Source: Acidilobaceae archaeon
GTDB lineage: Archaea > Thermoproteota > Thermoprotei_A > Sulfolobales > Acidilobaceae
Direction of reading: 5' to 3'
Length of the DNA: 6,983 nt
Assembly: GCA_027039295.1 (NCBI GenBank)
Contig: JALWEW010000125.1
Location: 1 to 6,983, forward strand
Shown piece after piece: positions 1-4,785 of the stretch (the stretch's first letter is position 1; every line of letters begins with the position of its first letter). A model generated the notes under the pieces. That model worked only from the letters and a program-made list of their open reading frames with translations, was not told where the DNA came from and did no database searches. Both the position numbers and the translations under genes were made by a program.

Positions 1-290
1 AGGATGTCAGGCTCACGCTGCGGGAGACATCGAGGATGCTCCACGAGAGGCCTTGCAGGGTGAGCGAGGGCTCCTCGTGGATTCTAGCCTACTGCGAGGA
101 CCAGGTGCTCGTAGAGGCTAGCTTGGAAAGGCCTAGGGGCCTCGTGGAGGGCATGCCTGTGCTAGCCCTCCTGCTCAGGATAAGCGGGCCGCCCCTGGAG
201 GTCTACGAGGTGGCCTCACTTATACTCAGGGGCCTGCGGGAGAACGGCATCCCCGCCGAGCTGCTCCCGGGATGCACGAGGACACTATAG
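1..290 (+). CDS. C-terminal fragment of an unrecognised protein
   Basis: The frame is open from the left edge (first full codon at position 3) to TAG at 288-290, giving about 95 residues of a protein that starts outside the window. An ATG at 36 exists, but the frame is open upstream of it with similar codons, so I treat it as internal. Codon choice (AGG arginine, GAG, CTC/CTG/CTA leucine) matches the other genes, which supports real coding. The visible part is mixed alpha/beta: hydrophobic strand-like stretches (WILAY, QVLVEASL, PVLALLLRI) and then a probable helix near the end (EVASLILRGLRENGIPAEL). No catalytic motif, membrane segment or metal cluster is seen; three cysteines are scattered. 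I do not recognise the family and give no function. Its last 65 bases overlap the 3' end of the convergent amidohydrolase gene. Confidence 0.7.
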   Translation, partial: DVRLTLRETSRMLHERPCRVSEGSSWILAYCEDQVLVEASLERPRGLVEGMPVLALLLRISGPPLEVYEVASLILRGLRENGIPAELLPGCTRTL

Positions 291-1446
291 CCTGGAGGGC
301 CCTTGAGGCCTCATCGATTGGATCCCCCCGGAGGGAGGCTCCTGGCGCCGGGTGGGCTTCGATAGCCTCTCTGACTAGGGCCCGTATGCCCCTCTCGACC
401 TCCGCGAGGCTTTCACCGGTCTCCACGAGCCTCCCCTCACGCACCGCTATCCTATTTGATACCATCACGAGCTTGGGGGCTTGGAAGCCCTCCAGGATCC
501 TCTCCAGCGGCACGTCATAAGCTACAAGGTCTCCGCCGTGGGGGAGCCCGTAATCCCTATAGCCCCCTATCGTGGCCCTCCGAAGCGTGCCATCGAGAAA
601 CCCCGGGAAGACCTTCACTATGAGCGGTAGGTGCCTGGCTACAGTACCTATGAGGAGGGGCCAGTCGCTCCCGAAGCTTGTCACCCCCCTAAGGCTGGTT
701 CTGGTGCGGCGATATAGTATGAGGTTCGTGGCCGGGCACGAGGCGCATAGCAGGCCGTAGGCCCTAGGGTCGGGGTCTGAGATGCAGTGGACGGCGACAA
801 CCCGCACCCCCAGGGGCGCGCCCCCGGTTATCCTGGAGTACTCAGCCGCCTCCGGGACGCCCTCGCCTAGGTGGAGGCCGACCAGGCCCCCCAGCTCCCT
901 AGCACGCGAGACCGCCTGGTAGAGCTGGTCTGGACCCGCGAGCCTTATGCTGTGAATGAAAACGCCCACCCTGGCAAAGCCATCGTCGAGCATCCCCCTT
1001 AGCCTCTTTAGTAGCATCTCAACCCTAGACAGCGTGGGCCAGCCCTTCCTCCTCATTATGGTTGGGAGGAAGACTGCCCGCGGCGCTATGCTTAGCGAGA
1101 GCCAGGCCCTGACGTTAGCCTCGACGTTACCAGTCACAGCCACTAGGGTGACACCCTCGAGGAGCGCCCTCTTATACACGGCCCTAGCAAGCCTCGTCGA
1201 GAGCTCTAGATCGCTCCTGACCCCGGCCTCGTCTACGCGAAGCCTCCTCTCCCCAATCCACTCATACGAGTTGCTCCAGACCCTCCCTCCATCGAGGCCA
1301 GCATCCACCACCTGTGGGTGCATATGGGCGTCAGAAAACCCCGGTATGATCACAGTCTCGTAGTACTCGTCCCTAGGGAATGGAAGCTGAAGCCCCTCAA
1401 CTATTTTACCATGCACTATTGCGTGGCCAGCCTCTAGTATACCCAT
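226..1446 (-). CDS. Metal-dependent amidohydrolase (deaminase/chlorohydrolase-like)
   Basis: A 406-residue cytosolic enzyme of the amidohydrolase superfamily, closest in pattern to the cytosine/guanine deaminase and ATZ/TRZ branch. The full mononuclear metal and catalytic set is visible: GFSDAHMHP gives H41 and H43, HLGEG gives H192 and the general acid E195, H220 follows a hydrophobic strand, and SFGSD gives D261. A CPATN motif (237-241) resembles the CPxSN motif of this branch. The short N-terminal beta part and the C-terminal part (GGDLVAYDVP, then a strand and VREGRLVETGE, about 305-344) form the usual small beta domain. Family members hydrolyse C-N bonds of heterocycles, often deaminating them; the substrate here cannot be read. 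The ATG at 1446 has a GGGGTG ribosome site (1452-1457) five bases upstream. The last 50 or so residues are probably helical and then low in recognisable structure, and the 3' end overlaps the convergent gene by 65 bases. It shares a promoter spacer with the divergent flavoenzyme gene. Confidence 0.9.
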   Translation of the reverse strand: MGILEAGHAIVHGKIVEGLQLPFPRDEYYETVIIPGFSDAHMHPQVVDAGLDGGRVWSNSYEWIGERRLRVDEAGVRSDLELSTRLARAVYKRALLEGVTLVAVTGNVEANVRAWLSLSIAPRAVFLPTIMRRKGWPTLSRVEMLLKRLRGMLDDGFARVGVFIHSIRLAGPDQLYQAVSRARELGGLVGLHLGEGVPEAAEYSRITGGAPLGVRVVAVHCISDPDPRAYGLLCASCPATNLILYRRTRTSLRGVTSFGSDWPLLIGTVARHLPLIVKVFPGFLDGTLRRATIGGYRDYGLPHGGDLVAYDVPLERILEGFQAPKLVMVSNRIAVREGRLVETGESLAEVERGIRALVREAIEAHPAPGASLRGDPIDEASRALQAIVSSCIPGAARRGCRSPAGP

Positions 1447-1464
1447 GCAGGCACCCCACTCGAG

Positions 1465-1482
1465 GCAGAGGCGGGGCTCTGC
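1465..1482. repeat. Perfect 6-bp inverted repeat in the divergent spacer
   Basis: GCAGAG and CTCTGC flank a GCGGGG loop. It lies 19-36 bases ahead of the amidohydrolase start, near the transcription start predicted from the shared TATA-like box. It could be an operator or a hairpin in the amidohydrolase leader. A six-base arm in a GC-rich spacer can arise by chance, so its role is uncertain. Confidence 0.4.
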
Positions 1483-1485
1483 TTA

Positions 1486-1496
1486 GTAGGCCCTAC
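1486..1496. repeat. Short GTAGG/CCTAC dyad in the divergent spacer
   Basis: GTAGG and CCTAC flank a single C. The adjoining bases add the short palindromes TACGTA (1494-1499) and CGTACG (1496-1501), so 1486-1501 is rich in dyads. It lies just upstream of the TATA-like box for the flavoenzyme gene, a usual place for an archaeal activator or repressor site. No known regulator motif is recognised. Confidence 0.3.
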
Positions 1497-1504
1497 GTAC
1501 GGGG

Positions 1505-1512
1505 CTTAAATT
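1505..1512. promoter_or_regulatory. TATA-like box shared by amidohydrolase and flavoenzyme genes
   Basis: CTTAAATT is the only AT-rich run in the 96-base spacer and resembles crenarchaeal TATA boxes. Because its TTTAA core reads the same on both strands, it could serve both directions. A start about 26 bases downstream would fall near 1535 on the plus strand (leader of about 8 bases before the ATG at 1543) and near 1482 on the minus strand (leader of about 36 bases before the ATG at 1446). No clear BRE is seen on either side. Confidence 0.5.
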
Positions 1513-1542
1513 CAGCCGAGCCTCCCCAATGGGAGGCGGCTG
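1513..1542 (+). promoter_or_regulatory. GC-rich inverted repeat over the flavoenzyme ribosome site and start
   Basis: The inner arms GCCTCCC (1520-1526) and GGGAGGC (1531-1537) pair perfectly around a CAAT loop. The outer arms CAGCC (1513-1517) and GGCTG (1538-1542) add five pairs beyond a two-base GA bulge. The 3' arm contains the GGGAGG Shine-Dalgarno (1531-1536) and ends at the base before the ATG at 1543. If transcription starts upstream of 1513, the RNA hairpin would hide the ribosome site. If it starts near 1535, as the TATA-like box predicts, the same dyad would be a DNA operator over the start site. The sequence alone does not separate these two readings. Confidence 0.6.
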
Positions 1543-2934
1543 ATGAGTATGACCAGGGTAGTGATCATAGGCGGAGGAGCCGCTGGCATGGCGGCTGCAT
1601 CTAGAGCAAAAAGGCTCAGGAAGGACTATGACGTGGTTGTCGTAGAGAGGACTAGATGGGTCAGCTTCGCTCTCTGCGGCCTACCCTACTATGTCGGGTG
1701 CATTACCAAGAGGCTGAACGACCTCCTCTACTACCCCATAGAAGAGTTCACTGTTAAGAGGGGTATAGATGTTAGGATTGAGACTGAGGCGATCGACGTT
1801 GACCCCTCGGCCCGTACGGTGACGCTGAGGGACCTGAAGAGCGGCCGTGAGGAGACTCTCGAGTGGGATTACCTAATACTTGCCACAGGCGCTAGAAGCA
1901 GGGCCTCGAAGCTATTCCCCGAGATCACGGAGTTTAGCAACGTCTTCACGCTCTCGCACCTAGATATAGCGGAGAGGCTTAGGAGCTACCTCCTAGGCCT
2001 GAGGGAGGGTTCGCGTGTCGTATTGGTGGGTGCAGGCTACGTAGGCTTGGAGCTAGCCCACACACTGACGGAGGCGGGCTATAGGGTGACCCTCATCGAG
2101 GCCCTAGACCAGGTGGCACCCAGGATTGTTGACCCCGACCTAGCCCCTGTCATAGAAGACGAGCTAAAGAGGCATGGCGTGGAAGTCGTAACAGGCGCTC
2201 CCGTGAAAGGCTTCGAGGGCGGGGACGGGAAGGCTAAGCGTGTCGTAACCGATAAGGGGGCCTTCGAGGCCGATGCCTTCGTAGTAGGCGTTGGCATCGA
2301 GCCCAACACAGACCTGGCACGTAGGGTGGGGGCCCGCATAGGCGAGACGGGCGCCATATGGACGGACACCCACATGCAGACGAGCGTGGAGAACGTCTAT
2401 GCGGTCGGCGACGCTGTCGAGCACACAGACCTAGTTACCGGGAGGAGGGTCTGGAGGCCCTTCGCGCAGATAGCCAATAAGATGGGCTACGTCGCTGGCA
2501 CGGTCGTGGCTGGCCGGGAGGCAGAGTTCAGGGGTAGTGTTGGAACCTCGGTATTCAAGACATTCGACCTAGTCGTTGCTAGGACGGGCCTCTCCAAGAG
2601 CGAGGCCGAGAAGGCCGGGTTCAAGCCCATCGAGGCGTCCCTAGAGGCCAGGACTAACGCCCACTACCTGCCAGGTGGAACCCGCTTCAAGCTTAAGGTG
2701 ATAGCTGATGAGGACTCCGGCAGACTCCTCGGGGCCCAAGCGGTAGGCAGGGACTCCAGCGTCTTCTGGCGCGTAAACGTCGTAGCATCGCTCCTGACGG
2801 TCGGAGCGACTGTGTGGGACCTCTTCACAAGCGACATAGGCTACGCCCCCACTGTCGCCCCAGTCTGGGACGCCCTGATAATAGCCTCGAGGCTCCTAAT
2901 GAGGAAACTCGGTGAGGTCCCCCGCAAGCACTAG
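1543..2934 (+). CDS. CoA-disulfide reductase / NAD(P)H:sulfur oxidoreductase family flavoenzyme
   Basis: A 463-residue FAD enzyme of the pyridine nucleotide-disulfide oxidoreductase superfamily. The FAD site is GGGAAG (10-15), with ATGA (114-117) and the late YAVGD motif (286-290). The nicotinamide site is GAGYVG (163-168), and E186 at the end of the next strand suggests a preference for NADH, although NADPH is not excluded. The active-site SFALCGLPYY carries a single redox cysteine, C45, as in CoA-disulfide reductases and persulfide/NADH oxidase relatives, not the CxxxxC of glutathione reductase. Y375 and Y434 (in YAPTVAPVWD) match tyrosines known near the active site of the Staphylococcus aureus enzyme. 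There is no C-terminal rhodanese domain. In hyperthermophiles this family reduces CoA disulfides, reduces sulfur with CoA, or oxidises NADH with oxygen; sequence cannot choose between these. The ATG has GGGAGG six bases upstream. Its TAG overlaps the ribK stop, leaving no 3' spacer. Confidence 0.92.
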   Translation: MSMTRVVIIGGGAAGMAAASRAKRLRKDYDVVVVERTRWVSFALCGLPYYVGCITKRLNDLLYYPIEEFTVKRGIDVRIETEAIDVDPSARTVTLRDLKSGREETLEWDYLILATGARSRASKLFPEITEFSNVFTLSHLDIAERLRSYLLGLREGSRVVLVGAGYVGLELAHTLTEAGYRVTLIEALDQVAPRIVDPDLAPVIEDELKRHGVEVVTGAPVKGFEGGDGKAKRVVTDKGAFEADAFVVGVGIEPNTDLARRVGARIGETGAIWTDTHMQTSVENVYAVGDAVEHTDLVTGRRVWRPFAQIANKMGYVAGTVVAGREAEFRGSVGTSVFKTFDLVVARTGLSKSEAEKAGFKPIEASLEARTNAHYLPGGTRFKLKVIADEDSGRLLGAQAVGRDSSVFWRVNVVASLLTVGATVWDLFTSDIGYAPTVAPVWDALIIASRLLMRKLGEVPRKH

Positions 2935-3371
2935 CAGCAGTAGACCTCTAGTTCAACCACGTCGCCATCTTTTAGATTGAATTCCCCCCTAAGATACTCG
3001 TTCGATACGATCTCAACTACATCCCACTTGTAGTGGGTTATCGCTGGCCTCACAAGATATACGTCCCGGTAATCCAGGCCAACATAGATCCTGGCTCTAT
3101 AGACATAGACCCCGCCCAGCCGCGCGCCCTCTATCCTAGGAGGCTCCACGAGCAGGGGGCTCGCCCTCTTGACGCACGCTATCAGATCTTCGACCTGCTC
3201 CTCGCGGATCCTTACGTTAAGTGTGCCAGGATAGGGCCTGTAGCCTATCACCTTCTCGAACTGCTTGGCATATATGCCAACGTAGAATCCGCCCTCCCCC
3301 CTACCACTAAAGACTGTGCCCTCAACCCTGATCCGCTTGCATTCGTCTCCATCTGGCGCGCCCTCACCCAT
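2931..3371 (-). CDS. ribK: CTP-dependent riboflavin kinase (archaeal type)
   Basis: A 146-residue cytosolic enzyme that phosphorylates riboflavin to FMN, using CTP as donor in the characterised archaeal family (DUF120, Methanocaldococcus type). Diagnostic motifs in order: GTVFSGRGEGGFY (18-30), the glycine-rich loop; the PYPGTLNV block (46-53), whose Thr and Asn bind the metal and nucleotide in the family; RIEGARLGG (79-87); RPAITHY (108-114); LRGEFNLKDGD (127-137) near the end. Length and motif order are those of the stand-alone kinase. The N-terminal winged-helix domain found in the bifunctional regulator-kinase RbkR is absent, so this protein alone cannot be the RbkR regulator. The ATG has GGGAG (3378-3382) six bases upstream, and that site touches a 14-base palindrome. 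The protein ends in two cysteines. The stop codon shares CTAG with the convergent flavoenzyme. Confidence 0.95.
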   Translation of the reverse strand: MGEGAPDGDECKRIRVEGTVFSGRGEGGFYVGIYAKQFEKVIGYRPYPGTLNVRIREEQVEDLIACVKRASPLLVEPPRIEGARLGGVYVYRARIYVGLDYRDVYLVRPAITHYKWDVVEIVSNEYLRGEFNLKDGDVVELEVYCC

Positions 3372-3379
3372 CGCCTACT

Positions 3380-3393
3380 CCCGCCGGGGCGGG
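3380..3393. repeat. Perfect GC palindrome upstream of ribK
   Basis: CCCGCC and GGCGGG flank GG. The dyad begins 9 bases ahead of the ribK ATG and overlaps the ribK ribosome site (3378-3382). The ribK transcript should start near 3387, so the dyad straddles that point and could be an operator. It is too short and too GC-biased to be certain. Confidence 0.4.
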
Positions 3394-3408
3394 GTCCCGC
3401 ATTACACC

Positions 3409-3418
3409 ATTTATTCTG
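3409..3418. promoter_or_regulatory. AT island shared by ribK and the surface-protein gene
   Basis: CATTTATTCT (AGAATAAATG on the other strand) is the main AT-rich run in the 83-base spacer. It sits about 42 bases from both start codons (3371 minus, 3455 plus). Starts 26 bases away would give leaders of roughly 15 bases in each direction, typical of short crenarchaeal leaders. Confidence 0.45.
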
Positions 3419-3454
3419 CTCCATGCGCGGGCCGAGGCCAGGGCGTGGATTATC

Positions 3455-4747
3455 ATGTGGAGGGCCGCCGCTATAGCAGTCGCCGCCCTCATAGTCGTAG
3501 CGCCACTGCTGGCCCTGCACGCTCACGCCTCGACAACGGGGGGAGCATGGGCTCGCCTGCAGGGCGGCATCCTCTACCTGGGCAATGACTTCATGGCACT
3601 CGAGGTCAACCTATCTCATGGGGCCTCAATCGTGTTGGAACGCGTGCTCGGCGATGTAATAATCAACTGCACCCACGGTAACGCCAATGCTGGCTTCCAC
3701 CTCGACTTCTATACATCGAAATCAGCGCTTGGGAGCAGTGAGCACTCGCCACTAGCCACTGGCAAGTGGGAGGCGGTGATACTGGAGAATACATCGAGGA
3801 AGGTGGTAGTCAGGCTTGAGCCCGCGGCCTCAACCGCCCAAGAGGTATCGCCTCTCAAAGTGGAGGTTTACATAGTGATCACTGATTACGCGCCCTTCGC
3901 CACGTACAATGTGAGCCTTTACAACCCATCAACGGGATCCGTAAGCCTATACGCCAAGTCGCCTGAGGGAGTGTGGAGGGGCATCAAGGTATACTATAGC
4001 ACGTGCTTCACCGCCGCGAGACACTGGGAGTTCGCTGCCGCCTACGGATCCCTCGAGAGCCCCAACGTCTACACTCTGGAGGGCTCGAATAGGACTGTTA
4101 GGAGTCAGATGCTACCGGTCAACGAGACCTTCATAGGAGCAGCGATACTGCACTTGAGTAATGCGAGCACACCCCTCACAATAGGCTTCATAACGGGGGA
4201 TAACGTTTCCTACTACTCATCAACCATAAATCCGGTGGGCCCAGTCACAATCGAGGCTTACACAGCCCTAGCCTCCCTGCAGCCCGGGGAGAGGTACACG
4301 GTGTCGTACAAGGCCGCGCTGGCGCCGTTCAACCCAGCACTCCTGCTCTCAAGCGACGCCTGGAGGCTAGCATACGCCTTGTACCCCAGGTTATTCACGA
4401 GTGAATATGCCCACGAGTTGAACTACTATAAGACTGTATCCCGGCTGAACGCTACCATAGCCAAACTCAACGCCAGCCTCGCTAGTTATAAATCATCATA
4501 CAAGAAGTGCCTCGAGGAGAACTCCAAGCTGAAGAGCAGGAATGGGGAACTGGAGGAGCTGTTCAACACGTGCCGTGTTAACCTGAACATAGCCAGGGAC
4601 AACGCCGCTAAGTACAAGAGGATAGTTGACCGTTACGCCCTACGCGTAGGAGTCTTCACAGTGCTAGGCGTCATAGTCGGTGTGGTAGGCGGCTACCTAT
4701 TCGCCGCGACTAGAGCCTCCTCGGCACCCCTTGGCAGGAGGAGATGA
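3455..4747 (+). CDS. Secreted, membrane-anchored coiled-coil surface protein
   Basis: A 430-residue protein with no family I can name. It begins with a signal peptide (WR, then a hydrophobic run over about residues 4-21, probable AHA cleavage after A25). Residues about 30-315 look like beta-rich extracellular domains; the start (GNDFMALEVNLSHGASIVLERV) recalls the first strands of galactose-mutarotase-like beta sandwiches, a weak likeness. Residues 328-394 form a coiled coil in unbroken heptad register, with C352 and C373 in core d positions. A single membrane helix follows (about 398-417), then a basic tail ending RRR. Ten N-X-S/T sequons (N52, 71, 112, 152, 212, 223, 236, 250, 332, 339) support an outside location. 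The order signal, beta domains, coiled coil, membrane anchor is that of the crenarchaeal S-layer stalk SlaB, but no sequence homology is claimed. The start is ATG; the ribosome site is weak (GGCGTGGA). Confidence 0.85.
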   Translation: MWRAAAIAVAALIVVAPLLALHAHASTTGGAWARLQGGILYLGNDFMALEVNLSHGASIVLERVLGDVIINCTHGNANAGFHLDFYTSKSALGSSEHSPLATGKWEAVILENTSRKVVVRLEPAASTAQEVSPLKVEVYIVITDYAPFATYNVSLYNPSTGSVSLYAKSPEGVWRGIKVYYSTCFTAARHWEFAAAYGSLESPNVYTLEGSNRTVRSQMLPVNETFIGAAILHLSNASTPLTIGFITGDNVSYYSSTINPVGPVTIEAYTALASLQPGERYTVSYKAALAPFNPALLLSSDAWRLAYALYPRLFTSEYAHELNYYKTVSRLNATIAKLNASLASYKSSYKKCLEENSKLKSRNGELEELFNTCRVNLNIARDNAAKYKRIVDRYALRVGVFTVLGVIVGVVGGYLFAATRASSAPLGRRR

Positions 4748-4763
4748 TTTCTCCAATAGGAGC

Positions 4764-4768
4764 AAAAA
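4764..4768 (-). terminator. Possible T-tract terminator of the MmgE/PrpD gene
   Basis: Five T residues on the minus strand begin 17 bases after the stop codon at 4786-4788, within the 38-base gap between convergent genes. Archaeal termination often uses T-tracts. On the plus strand, CTCC and GGAG flank AATA at 4751-4762, just after the surface-protein stop, a weak stem with no following T run. Evidence is slight for both. Confidence 0.3.
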
Positions 4769-4785
4769 GTTGTGTTAGAGGAGGC

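Noticed and set aside
956..1363. Long open frame on the plus strand inside the amidohydrolase gene
   Set aside because: It has a serine- and leucine-rich composition typical of the reverse complement of a GC-rich gene, no motif, and the opposite strand carries a clear enzyme.
1447..1542. Riboswitch in the divergent spacer
   Set aside because: The predicted leaders are too short for an aptamer, and no FMN or other known riboswitch core is visible.
1539..1560. TGATGA near the flavoenzyme start as a C/D-box RNA
   Set aside because: The match lacks the preceding purine, no paired D/D' CTGA boxes at the usual spacing follow, and the stretch is explained by the start codon.
2970..2973. TTTT run as a terminator for the flavoenzyme gene
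   Set aside because: It lies inside the convergent ribK coding region, is only four bases long, and has no associated stem.
3033..3526. Overlapping frames on both strands across ribK and the spacer
   Set aside because: They lie opposite or across recognised genes, show no domain pattern, and are rich in Pro, Arg and Gly as chance frames in this base composition are.
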